7,845 nucleotides of DNA from Bacteroidales bacterium (GTDB lineage Bacteria > Bacteroidota > Bacteroidia > Bacteroidales > JAADJA01). This document shows positions 1 to 6,664 of the stretch, in pieces (the first letter of the stretch is position 1; every line of letters starts with the position of its first letter). The stretch lies in assembly GCA_021106665.1 (NCBI GenBank), contig JAIOTR010000104.1, forward strand, positions 1 to 7,845, in the 5' to 3' direction. The notes beneath the pieces were generated by a model. That model did not search any database, was not told the DNA's origin, and was given only the letters and a program-made list of their open reading frames with translations. Made by a program: the position numbers and the translations under genes.

Positions 1-1434
1 GAGCGTATTCTTTCGATTTTAGATGCCAAATCGTTTCATGAATACGATCTTTTTGTAGAACATGCCGGCAGGGATTTCAATATGGATAAGAAATTTCTTC
101 CAGGCGATGGTGTGATTACCGGAACCGGTTCAATCAGTGGCCATCCCGTATGTATTTATGCCCAGGACTTTACGGTAGCCGGAGGCTCACTTGGATGGGC
201 ACATGCAAAAAAGATCACAAAGATCATGGATCATGCCATGAAACTTAAGATCCCGATTATTGGAATTAATGATTCAGGTGGAGCACGAATCCAGGAAGGT
301 GTTAATGCCCTGGCAGGGTATGGTGAAATTTTTTACCGGAATACCCAGGCTTCGGGTGTCATCCCTCAAATTTCAGTAATTCTCGGACCATGCGCCGGTG
401 GAGCTGTTTATTCTCCGGCCCTTACAGATTTTGTATTTGTGGTTGAAAAGGTTTCGAAAATGTTTATAACAGGTCCGGAAGTAATAAAAACTGTACTGGG
501 AGAAGAAATAAGCATGGAAGAATTGGGGGGCGCAAAAGTACATGCCGAAATTACCGGGAATGCTCATTTTTTTGCCGAAAGCGAAGAAGAATGTTTTGAT
601 CAAATTAAACAACTGATCAGCTTCATTCCGTGGAATTTTGAAAAGAAAGCAGAAACTTTTCCTAAAAAACCACCCAAAACAAGGCAATATAATATTGATG
701 ATATAATGCCTACTGATCCACGTCAGCCCTATGATGTAAGAGATGTAATTAAATCTATTTCTGATGATTCAGAATTTTTAGAGATCCACGAATATTTTGC
801 AGCCAACATCGTTATCGGATTCTCCCGGATTGCTGGTCAAACAGTTGGGCTTGTTGCAAACCAGCCATTGGTATTAGCCGGGGTGCTGGATGTAGATTCC
901 TCGGATAAAGCAGCCCGGTTTATTCGGTATTGTGATTCTTTTAATATTCCTTTGATAACTTTGGTTGACCTTCCGGGATATTTACCTGGGGTTGAACAGG
1001 AACATGCCGGGGTAATCAGGCATGGAGCAAAAGTTCTTTATGCTTATTCGGAAGCTACTGTCCCAAAAATTACTGTAATAATGAGGAAAGCCTATGGTGG
1101 TGGTTATATTGCGATGTGCTCACACCATTTGAGAGCAGACTTTGTTTGTGCATGGCCTACTGCTGAAATAGCTGTCATGGGCCCTGAAGGAGCAGCCAAT
1201 ATTATTTTCAGAAATGAGATAAAAAATGCTAAAAATCCGGATGAAATGCGCAAACAAAAAATAAAAGAATACAAAAATAAATTTTCTAACCCATATGTTG
1301 CAGCAGCATATGGTTATATAGATGCTGTTGTTGAACCCAGAGAAACCAGAAACTTTCTTGTTCATGCATTGGAAGTTTCGGGATTAAAATCTGAAAAAGG
1401 ACCCAAAAAGAAACATGGTATTCCACCATTTTAA
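1..1434 (+). CDS. Acyl-CoA carboxyltransferase subunit (propionyl-CoA carboxylase beta / methylmalonyl-CoA decarboxylase alpha type), 5' partial
   Basis: This is the carboxyltransferase subunit of a biotin-dependent enzyme, which moves a carboxyl group between carboxybiotin and an acyl-CoA such as propionyl-CoA. The reading frame is open to base 1 and the residues before the ATG at 82 (for example YDLFVEHAGRDF) match the family, so that ATG is internal. About 40 N-terminal residues are missing if the protein has the usual length of about 515. Fragment numbering gives 477 residues. The N-half crotonase-like domain carries NDSGGARIQEG and the oxyanion-hole motif GPCAGGA (129-135). The C-half carries VDLPGYLPG, RKAYGGGYIAM and AWPTAEIAVMGPEGAANIIF, and the protein ends in the typical KKHGIPPF. 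The residue after GGGY is Ile370, where human PccB has Asp (AYDVM); this resembles MmdA-type decarboxylases more, but substrate remains inferred. The biotin carrier gene follows 56 bases downstream, supporting a shared enzyme complex. Family certain, exact enzyme not. Confidence 0.95.
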   Translation, partial: ERILSILDAKSFHEYDLFVEHAGRDFNMDKKFLPGDGVITGTGSISGHPVCIYAQDFTVAGGSLGWAHAKKITKIMDHAMKLKIPIIGINDSGGARIQEGVNALAGYGEIFYRNTQASGVIPQISVILGPCAGGAVYSPALTDFVFVVEKVSKMFITGPEVIKTVLGEEISMEELGGAKVHAEITGNAHFFAESEEECFDQIKQLISFIPWNFEKKAETFPKKPPKTRQYNIDDIMPTDPRQPYDVRDVIKSISDDSEFLEIHEYFAANIVIGFSRIAGQTVGLVANQPLVLAGVLDVDSSDKAARFIRYCDSFNIPLITLVDLPGYLPGVEQEHAGVIRHGAKVLYAYSEATVPKITVIMRKAYGGGYIAMCSHHLRADFVCAWPTAEIAVMGPEGAANIIFRNEIKNAKNPDEMRKQKIKEYKNKFSNPYVAAAYGYIDAVVEPRETRNFLVHALEVSGLKSEKGPKKKHGIPPF

Positions 1435-1490
1435 TCGTTGTTTAAGTATTGATTTTTTGTACAGTTTTAACCAACCAAATATTATTATTT

Positions 1491-1832
1491 ATGGCTGAGA
1501 TTAAAGAAGAGCAACAAGAAAAGAAAACAAGTTATAAATCTTTACTTATTGAAAACATAAAGTACAAAACTTTATTAACCAAAAAATTCCAGGGGAAAAA
1601 ACCTTATTCCCCGAAAGATATAAGGAAAATTACAGCCTTCATTCCCGGAACTATCACTAAAGTTTATGTTAAACAAAATAAAAAAGTTAAAACCGGTGAC
1701 AAACTTTTGGTTCTCGATGCAATGAAAATGAGAAATGATATTACTTCTCCTGTTGATGGAGTCATTAAACAGGTAAATGTAAAAGAAGGAATGAGGGTTA
1801 CGAAAGAAGACATTCTTATTGAGATCGAATAG
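1491..1832 (+). CDS. Biotin carboxyl carrier protein (biotinyl-domain subunit of acyl-CoA carboxylase/decarboxylase)
   Basis: This small carrier holds the biotin that shuttles carboxyl groups to the neighbouring carboxyltransferase. It has 113 residues. The C-terminal half (about 46-113) is a biotinyl/lipoyl beta-barrel, with the attachment motif DAMKM at 76-80 and Lys79 as the predicted biotinylated residue, followed by the usual SPVDGVIKQVNVKEG hairpin. The commoner motif is EAMKM; Asp for Glu is a mild variant. The first 45 residues are highly charged and lysine-rich (KEEQQEKK, KKFQGKK) and probably dock onto the partner subunit rather than form the Ala/Pro linker seen in many carriers. 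I chose ATG 1491 over an in-frame TTG at 1449, because the extra 14 residues are hydrophobic and unlike the family and ATG is the first conventional start. No biotin carboxylase or OadB-type membrane subunit follows in the window, so whether the enzyme is an ATP-dependent carboxylase or a sodium-pump decarboxylase stays open. Confidence 0.93.
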   Translation: MAEIKEEQQEKKTSYKSLLIENIKYKTLLTKKFQGKKPYSPKDIRKITAFIPGTITKVYVKQNKKVKTGDKLLVLDAMKMRNDITSPVDGVIKQVNVKEGMRVTKEDILIEIE

Positions 1833-1882
1833 GAAAAGAGAAAAACAGATTATTTTTACTTCCATTTATTAATATCTCCATA

Positions 1883-1913
1883 TTTTTTACATTACTTTTA
1901 TACACTATTTTTG
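1883..1913 (+). promoter_or_regulatory. Candidate Bacteroidota promoter for the thioredoxin-like gene
   Basis: TATTTTTG at 1906-1913 fits the Bacteroidota -7 consensus TAnnTTTG exactly. The -33 region holds TTTT (1883-1886) at a spacing of 19, a partial match to TTTG. Transcription would start near 1917-1919, giving a leader of about 25-28 bases before the ATG at 1945. It lies in the 112-base gap after the biotin carrier gene, which suggests the thioredoxin gene begins a new transcription unit. Confidence 0.55.
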
Positions 1914-1944
1914 TGTCCCAAATATTGAATAAATCGATTTACTT

Positions 1945-2451
1945 ATGAAATTTGCTTTTTTATTATTATTCACTATAATATTATCCAATCTCGTATATAC
2001 TCAAAACGAAGATATACCAAATGAACCCAATGATGATAATGAACTAATAATTGGGGAATGTAAAAGGGCAATGTTACAGGAAGGAGAATTTGGTCTGTCT
2101 TTTATAGAGGAATACCAGAATTATGATCCTGAGATGCCTATTATGAATAAAATCCAACATAGTATCTTCAGTTATTCTATTACAATTGTTCTGGGCACCT
2201 GGTGTAGCGATAGTCAGGAACAAGTACCCCGATTTTTTAAAATTCTGGATAAAATTGATTACAATACAAACTATATCCGAATTATTTGTGTTGATAGAGA
2301 TAAAACCAGTGGAGATACAGAAGTATCAAATCTCAATGTTGAGTTGGTTCCTACTTTCATTTTTTATAAAAACAACATTGAAAAAGGCCGGATTATTGAA
2401 ACACCCTTAATTACACTCGAAGCTGATATATTAAATATATTGCACGAATAA
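1945..2451 (+). CDS. Exported thioredoxin-fold protein with a CxxS active site
   Basis: This is a 168-residue thioredoxin-superfamily protein. It starts with a signal peptide (K2, hydrophobic 4-17, probable cleavage near YT|QNED at 19-20) and has no lipobox cysteine, so a periplasmic location is likely. After an acidic, Asn-rich stretch (21-34) and a helical region, the thioredoxin core carries VLGTWCSDSQEQVP, with Cys87 as the only active-site cysteine: the position of the resolving cysteine is Ser90 (C-S-D-S). The cis-proline loop is VPTFIFY (Pro136), and IICVDRD around 113-119 is the central strand. A CxxS site cannot form the usual disulfide within the motif, so the protein would act as a monothiol, isomerase-like or chaperone-like factor, or mark targets by mixed disulfides. 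Cys39 and Cys115 are present but off-motif. Similar short WCxDS-type proteins occur in Bacteroidota. It stands alone between metabolic genes with its own candidate promoter; the substrate is unknown. Confidence 0.85.
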   Translation: MKFAFLLLFTIILSNLVYTQNEDIPNEPNDDNELIIGECKRAMLQEGEFGLSFIEEYQNYDPEMPIMNKIQHSIFSYSITIVLGTWCSDSQEQVPRFFKILDKIDYNTNYIRIICVDRDKTSGDTEVSNLNVELVPTFIFYKNNIEKGRIIETPLITLEADILNILHE

Positions 2452-2456
2452 TTTTG
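2449..2456 (+). promoter_or_regulatory. Candidate -7 promoter element for panC, overlapping the previous stop codon
   Basis: TAATTTTG matches TAnnTTTG exactly, and its first three bases are the TAA stop of the thioredoxin-like gene. Transcription would start near 2460-2462, leaving about 40 bases of leader before the panC ATG. No clear TTTG lies 19-21 bases upstream, so the call rests on the -7 box alone. AT-rich sequence raises the chance-match rate. Confidence 0.45.
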
Positions 2457-2500
2457 TCAGGATAAATTACACAAATATTTAATAAAAAAACCTACAGGAA

Positions 2501-3346
2501 ATGATAATCTTTGAAAAAATTAAGGAAACTCAGGAACACCTGGAAAAAATAAAAAGTAAAGGTTTATCAATAGGATTTGTTCCAACAATGGGTTCCTTGC
2601 ATGAAGGCCATTTATCCCTGATCAGAGAAGCCAAAAGAGAAAACAATTATGTGATCTGTAGCATTTTTGTCAATCCGATTCAATTTAATAATAAAAACGA
2701 TTTAAAAAACTATCCTAGAGAATTTGAATCAGATATTGAATTGCTGAAAAATGAAAAATGTGATCTATTGTTTCATCCCTCTGTTGAAGAGATGTATCCT
2801 GAACCTGCAGATGAAAAATTTGACTTTGGCGGGCTTGATGAGGTAATGGAAGGGATGTACAGAAAAGGACATTTTAACGGTGTTGCATCCGTTGTAAAAA
2901 AACTATTTGAAATTATTAAACCTGATAGGGCATATTTTGGGTTGAAGGACTATCAACAGCTTGTTATAATTCATAAAATGACCAAAGATTTTAATATGCC
3001 TGTTGAAATTGTTCCATGCACTATCATCAGGGAAGAAAATGGATTGGCCATGAGTTCTCGAAATCAGTTGCTTTCAAAGTCGGAAAAAAAGCAAGCATCC
3101 CTTATTTGTGAAAGCTTAAAAATGGTAAAAATCCAGACTGGATATCTATCAATTAGTGAAATCAAAGAAATGGTTAAAAGGCAACTGAGGCGACACCGTT
3201 CAATGAAAATTGAATATTTTGAAATTGTAGATATGTATACACTTAAACCATTAATGACATGGGCCGAAAGTAATCATGTTATTGCTTGTATCGCTGTCTA
3301 TGTGGGAAAAGTGAGATTGATAGATAATGTTATTTTATTTTCTTAA
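2501..3346 (+). CDS. panC: Pantothenate synthetase (pantoate--beta-alanine ligase)
   Basis: PanC joins pantoate and beta-alanine using ATP through a pantoyl-adenylate intermediate, the last step of vitamin B5 synthesis, in the cytoplasm. At 281 residues it has the family's normal length. The nucleotidyltransferase signature is FVPTMGSLHEGH (26-37), with HEGH as the HIGH motif. It is followed by SIFVNPIQFN (54-63) and the pantoate-binding YPRE/D region, by GHFNGVASVVKKLF (123-136), FGLKDYQQ (146-153), and the KMSKS-equivalent MSSRN (184-188) after REENGLA. All the catalytic blocks appear intact. The smaller C-terminal domain (about 189-281) ends with the expected YFEIVD and VRLIDN strands. The ATG is preceded by a short CAGGAA that sits too close to be a functional Shine-Dalgarno, which is normal for this phylum. 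panD follows after 12 bases, so the enzyme and the source of its beta-alanine substrate are encoded together. Confidence 0.98.
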   Translation: MIIFEKIKETQEHLEKIKSKGLSIGFVPTMGSLHEGHLSLIREAKRENNYVICSIFVNPIQFNNKNDLKNYPREFESDIELLKNEKCDLLFHPSVEEMYPEPADEKFDFGGLDEVMEGMYRKGHFNGVASVVKKLFEIIKPDRAYFGLKDYQQLVIIHKMTKDFNMPVEIVPCTIIREENGLAMSSRNQLLSKSEKKQASLICESLKMVKIQTGYLSISEIKEMVKRQLRRHRSMKIEYFEIVDMYTLKPLMTWAESNHVIACIAVYVGKVRLIDNVILFS

Positions 3347-3351
3347 TTTTG
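3344..3351 (+). promoter_or_regulatory. Candidate -7 promoter element for panD, overlapping the panC stop codon
   Basis: TAATTTTG begins with the panC stop codon TAA and matches TAnnTTTG exactly. The panD ATG lies only 7 bases after its final G, so a transcript started here would have essentially no leader (about 0-4 bases). No TTTG is present at the standard -33 spacing; the nearest TTG (3317-3319) is 24 bases away. panD could instead be read only as part of the panC mRNA. Confidence 0.4.
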
Positions 3352-3358
3352 CTGCGCT

Positions 3359-3706
3359 ATGTTTATTGAAGTGCTTAAATCGAAAATTCACAGGGCGACG
3401 ATCACCGAATCGGATTTGAATTATATCGGCAGTATTACTATCGATGAAGATTTGATAGATGCTGCAAATCTCCTCGAGAATGAAAAAGTTCATATCTACA
3501 ATATTACAAATGGTGAGCGTTTTGAAACCTATGTGATAAACGGGGAAAGAGAATCTGGGATTATTTCTATAAATGGAGCAGCTGCGAGAAAAGTTGCTAT
3601 TGAGGATAAAATCATTATTGTTTCTTATGCATCAATGGAATTAGAAGAAGCCAGACATTTCAAACCAATAATTTTATTCCCGGATGGAAATAATAAACTG
3701 AAGTAA
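3359..3706 (+). CDS. panD: Aspartate 1-decarboxylase proenzyme
   Basis: PanD decarboxylates L-aspartate to beta-alanine, the substrate of PanC, using a pyruvoyl group made by self-cleavage. The protein has 115 residues, close to the usual 115-130. The cleavage site is Gly24-Ser25 in NYIGSITID, so Ser25 becomes the pyruvoyl group on the alpha chain. Other conserved residues are in place: Lys9 and His11 in KSKIHRATIT, Arg54, Thr57 and Tyr58 in GERFETYV, and the NGAAAR segment (72-77) of the double-psi beta-barrel. No PanZ/PanM-type activator gene is visible nearby; in most bacteria outside the enterics maturation is thought to be autonomous. It sits 12 bases after panC and 5 bases before the membrane protein gene, so it is probably in the same operon, perhaps with an additional internal start. 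Confidence 0.98.
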   Translation: MFIEVLKSKIHRATITESDLNYIGSITIDEDLIDAANLLENEKVHIYNITNGERFETYVINGERESGIISINGAAARKVAIEDKIIIVSYASMELEEARHFKPIILFPDGNNKLK

Positions 3707-3711
3707 CTCTT

Positions 3712-4722
3712 TTGAAAAAGAAATTATTAAATGTCTCAAAAATAGTTTTCTTCCTTGCGTTGGGTATATTTTTTATCTGGCTTTTCATGCATAATCTTAC
3801 CACCGAAGAAAAAAAGGACATTTATTCCTCCTTTTTAAGTGCCAATTACTGGTGGATCTTCCTTTCAATCATTATTGGAATAATAAGTCATATAAGCCGG
3901 ACAATTAGATGGAAATTGTTACTTGAACCTATGGGTTACAGACCAAGTTTTCAAAACACTTTTCTGGCAGTAATGATCGGATATTTTGCAAATCTAGCAC
4001 TTCCCAGACTAGGAGAAGTTACAAGATGCGGTATCCTGACAAGATATGAAAAAATTCCTATACAAAAATCTTTTGGGACTGTGGTTACTGAACGTGGCCT
4101 GGATTTTATCATGCTGGTAATAGCCTTCATTATTAATTTTTTTATTCATCTTGATAAATTAGCAGTATTTAAAGAATCGGCAATCTATAAAAATATTCAG
4201 GCAAAATATAATGAGATTGATAATCCAGGGATGATATATTGGATGGCTCTTATCATGGTTGTTTTATTGATTTTTATATTTGTAAAACTCAGACATAAAA
4301 TATCTCATACTTCTATATATAAAAAAGTAAAAGAGGTTGTTCTTGGCTTTTTTGAAGGAATAAAATCTTTAATAAAAATCAAAAAACCGTTTTGGTTTAT
4401 TTTCCATACCCTTTTTATCTGGTTTGCATATCTTTTTATGTCCTGGCTTGTTTTTTTCAGTATACCTGATACACAAAATCTTGGTTTAGATGTTGCACTC
4501 GCTGTATTGGTTTTTGGTTCTGTTGGAATAATTATAATTCAGGGTGGAATAGGTATTTACCCCTGGATAGTGGCAGAAATTCTTGTTATGTTCAATATAC
4601 CCGAAACCAAAGGATATACCATGGGTTGGCTTTTATGGACCGGGCAAACCGTTATGATTATTTTTGCGGGAATAGTTTCAATGATTTTATTACCTTTAAT
4701 TAATAACAGGAAGAATGGATAA
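3712..4722 (+). CDS. LPG-synthase-TM / flippase-like integral membrane protein (UPF0104-type)
   Basis: This is a 336-residue polytopic inner-membrane protein of the lysylphosphatidylglycerol-synthase transmembrane family, whose better known members are the flippase part of MprF and AglD-like proteins. Hydrophobic segments lie at about 9-26, 47-63, 84-98, 130-147, 174-192, 228-250, 258-278, 282-296 and 306-330. Family landmarks are SRTIRWKLLL (62-71), LPRLGEVTR (97-105), TERGLD (126-131) and QGGIGIYPW (277-285), which corresponds to the PGGxG motif of relatives with Gln in place of Pro. It lacks the soluble aminoacyl-transfer domain of MprF, so lysyl transfer is not expected; lipid or glycolipid movement is an inference. 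The start is TTG at 3712, five bases after panD, and gives the expected Lys-rich N-terminus (MKKKLLNVSK); no ATG lies near. It overlaps rfaE2 by 8 bases, suggesting coupled translation and perhaps a shared role in envelope glycolipid assembly. Confidence 0.88.
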   Translation: MKKKLLNVSKIVFFLALGIFFIWLFMHNLTTEEKKDIYSSFLSANYWWIFLSIIIGIISHISRTIRWKLLLEPMGYRPSFQNTFLAVMIGYFANLALPRLGEVTRCGILTRYEKIPIQKSFGTVVTERGLDFIMLVIAFIINFFIHLDKLAVFKESAIYKNIQAKYNEIDNPGMIYWMALIMVVLLIFIFVKLRHKISHTSIYKKVKEVVLGFFEGIKSLIKIKKPFWFIFHTLFIWFAYLFMSWLVFFSIPDTQNLGLDVALAVLVFGSVGIIIIQGGIGIYPWIVAEILVMFNIPETKGYTMGWLLWTGQTVMIIFAGIVSMILLPLINNRKNG

Positions 4723-5203
4723 TTTGAAAATTATAAAATCAAAAATTATAGAAGGAGAAAGTCTGAAAAGACAGTTATCCGTTTGGAGTTTTTTAGGAAA
4801 AAGAATCGTATTCACAAATGGATGTTTTGACATTATTCATTTGGGCCATATTGATTACCTTTCAAAAGCCAAAGATTTGGGTGACATACTTATTGTTGGA
4901 CTTAACACTGATGATTCAGTAAAAAGAATAAAAGGAGACACACGACCAATTACTGATGAGAAGTCGCGCGCAATGATTTTATCTTCCTTACGGTTTGTGG
5001 ATGCTGTTGTATTTTTTAATGAAGATACCCCACATAATTTAATCAAGGAGGTACAGCCGGATATTCTTATAAAAGGGAGTGATTATAAAGCGGACGAAAT
5101 TGTTGGTAGTGATATCGTGCAAAAAAAAGGTGGCAAGGTAATAACTATAGATTATTTAGAAGGTTATTCAACAACATCTATTCTCGAAAAAGTTAAAAAT
5201 TAA
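4715..5203 (+). CDS. rfaE2: D-glycero-beta-D-manno-heptose 1-phosphate adenylyltransferase (stand-alone RfaE2/HldE C-domain)
   Basis: This cytoplasmic enzyme transfers AMP from ATP to heptose-1-phosphate, making ADP-heptose for the lipopolysaccharide inner core. In enterics the activity is the C-terminal domain of bifunctional HldE; here it is a separate 162-residue protein, the normal size for the split form. The nucleotidyltransferase fold shows FTNGCFDIIHLGH (33-45) with the HxGH motif (42-45), then VGLNTDDSVKRIKG (61-74), RPIT (77-80), the helix around RAMILSSLRFVDAVV, EDTP (103-106), IKGSDY (119-124) and the C-terminal GYSTTSILEKV (150-160). The combination of GLNTDDSVKRIKG, EDTP and KGSDY separates it from glycerol-3-phosphate cytidylyltransferases and FAD synthetases, which share the fold. 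No heptokinase (rfaE1) or other heptose gene is in the window, so those must be elsewhere. Its ATG overlaps the stop of the membrane protein gene by 8 bases, and radA follows after 19 bases. Confidence 0.93.
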   Translation: MDNLKIIKSKIIEGESLKRQLSVWSFLGKRIVFTNGCFDIIHLGHIDYLSKAKDLGDILIVGLNTDDSVKRIKGDTRPITDEKSRAMILSSLRFVDAVVFFNEDTPHNLIKEVQPDILIKGSDYKADEIVGSDIVQKKGGKVITIDYLEGYSTTSILEKVKN

Positions 5204-5222
5204 TCCATATTTATAAAAAAGC

Positions 5223-6590
5223 ATGGCAAAATCCAGATCAACATATTTTTGCCAAAACTGTGGTGCACAATCTGCAAAATGGATTGGCCGATGTCCGTCA
5301 TGTGGGGAATGGAATACTTACATTGAAGAGATAATCCAGAAAGAAACAGGAAAAAATAAATTACCAATACTATTTAAACAGCACAACTCAAAACCTTATA
5401 AAATTGAAGAAATCCAATCCGGAAAAGAAATTAGGATAGATACAAAAAATCATGAACTAAATAGGGTTCTTGGTGGAGGGTTGGTAAGCGGATCTGTAGT
5501 ATTGATTGGTGGTGAGCCAGGAATAGGCAAATCCACACTTATCCTGCAAATAGCCCTTCATCTTGCAAACTTCAAAGTATTATATGTAACCGGTGAAGAA
5601 AGTGAACAACAGATCAAATTGCGTTCTGAAAGGATCGGATCTGCTAACAGCGAATGCTATGTTTTAGCTGAAACTTCTACTCAAAATATATTTCAACATA
5701 TTGAAAAACTCGAACCGCAACTTATTGTAATAGACTCCATTCAAACTCTTCATACTGATATTATCGAATCATCTGCCGGTAGTATTTCGCAAATCAGGGA
5801 ATGTACCGCTGAATTTCAAAAATATGCCAAATTAACCAATGTCCCTGTTATATTAATTGGTCATATTACAAAAGATGGTTCATTAGCCGGACCAAAAATT
5901 CTTGAACACATGGTCGACACGGTACTGCAATTTGAGGGTGAAAGAAATTACGGATATCGCATTTTGCGAGCAGTTAAAAACCGCTTTGGATCAACTTCTG
6001 AATTAGGTATTTACGAAATGCAAAATTCAGGATTGCGAGAGGTAGCCAATCCATCAGAGATATTACTTTCACACAGAGATGAGAACCTGAGTGGAATTGC
6101 AATAGCTGCAATGATCGAAGGTATGCGTCCGATAATGATCGAAACACAGGCACTTGTAAGTTCTGCTGCCTATGGCACGCCTCAACGATCATCTACAGGG
6201 TTTGACATTCGAAGACTCAATATGTTGCTGGCTGTTTTAGAAAAAAGGAGTGGTTTTCGTTTAGGAGTGAAAGATGTTTTTTTGAATATTGCAGGTGGCC
6301 TGCGTGTAGATGATCCTGCCATTGACCTTGCCGTAATATGTGCAATACTCTCTTCAAATGAAGATATCCATATAGATCAAAATATCAGTTTTGCAGGTGA
6401 AATTGGCCTATCGGGAGAGATTAGATCAGTCAACCGGATAGAACAAAGAATTACTGAAGCAGCTAAACTGGGATTTGAGCAAATATTTATTTCCAAATAC
6501 AACCACAAAAGCCTTGATCAGCAAGCTTACGATATAGAAATTGTCCCGGTAAGTAAGGTGGAAGATATATTCAGAAAACTATTCGGGTAA
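5223..6590 (+). CDS. radA: DNA repair protein RadA (Sms), branch-migration ATPase
   Basis: RadA is a RecA-like hexameric motor that drives branch migration and D-loop extension in homologous recombination and repair. The 455 residues match the family length, and all domains are present. An N-terminal zinc finger has Cys10, Cys13, Cys24 and Cys27 in CQNCG...CPSCGEW. A RecA-like ATPase core follows, with Walker A GEPGIGKST (97-105), TGEES (123-127), and Walker B LIVIDS (167-172). The RadA-specific KNRFG motif is at 252-256. The C-terminal Lon-protease-like domain runs from about 275 to 455; its GGLRVDDPAIDLA segment (358-370) replaces the GPSAG-type catalytic serine site of true Lon, so no peptidase activity is expected. 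The ATG fits the conserved N-terminus MAKSRSTYFCQNCG. It is the last plus-strand gene of the run and ends 19 bases before a strong hairpin terminator. Its linkage to pan and envelope genes looks positional rather than functional. Confidence 0.98.
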   Translation: MAKSRSTYFCQNCGAQSAKWIGRCPSCGEWNTYIEEIIQKETGKNKLPILFKQHNSKPYKIEEIQSGKEIRIDTKNHELNRVLGGGLVSGSVVLIGGEPGIGKSTLILQIALHLANFKVLYVTGEESEQQIKLRSERIGSANSECYVLAETSTQNIFQHIEKLEPQLIVIDSIQTLHTDIIESSAGSISQIRECTAEFQKYAKLTNVPVILIGHITKDGSLAGPKILEHMVDTVLQFEGERNYGYRILRAVKNRFGSTSELGIYEMQNSGLREVANPSEILLSHRDENLSGIAIAAMIEGMRPIMIETQALVSSAAYGTPQRSSTGFDIRRLNMLLAVLEKRSGFRLGVKDVFLNIAGGLRVDDPAIDLAVICAILSSNEDIHIDQNISFAGEIGLSGEIRSVNRIEQRITEAAKLGFEQIFISKYNHKSLDQQAYDIEIVPVSKVEDIFRKLFG

Positions 6591-6609
6591 GAGATTTTAC
6601 AATGAACAA

Positions 6610-6650
6610 AAAAAACTTCACTACAATGTAATGAAGTTTTTTAATTTTTT
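6610..6650. terminator. Bidirectional intrinsic terminator between convergent genes
   Basis: An 11-base perfect inverted repeat, AAAAAACTTCA (6610-6620) and TGAAGTTTTTT (6632-6642), is extended by a further short TAC/GTA pairing (6622-6624 with 6628-6630) across one mismatch. On the plus strand it ends in TTTTTT followed by another T6 run (6645-6650) after radA. On the minus strand the A run at 6608-6615 becomes a T tract after the hairpin, 22 bases beyond the stop of the small-protein gene. The symmetry suits both converging transcripts. Confidence 0.85.
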
Positions 6651-6664
6651 ATGATGTTTTTATT

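Noticed and set aside
82..84. ATG at 82 as the start of the carboxyltransferase
   Set aside because: The frame is open to base 1 and residues before it match the family, so the ATG is internal and the gene begins outside the window.
373..687. Minus-strand open frame antisense to the carboxyltransferase, with similar ones at 1120-1365, 1575-1865, 4855-5046 and 5974-6192
   Set aside because: Each lies antisense inside a confidently identified gene and its translation resembles no family; these are shadow frames.
1449..1490. TTG at 1449 as the start of the biotin carrier protein
   Set aside because: It adds 14 hydrophobic residues not expected for a cytoplasmic carrier; ATG at 1491 opens a sensible charged N-terminus.
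2186..2410. Second plus-strand frame inside the thioredoxin-like gene
   Set aside because: Fully nested in another frame of a gene with clear thioredoxin motifs, and with no recognisable protein signature.
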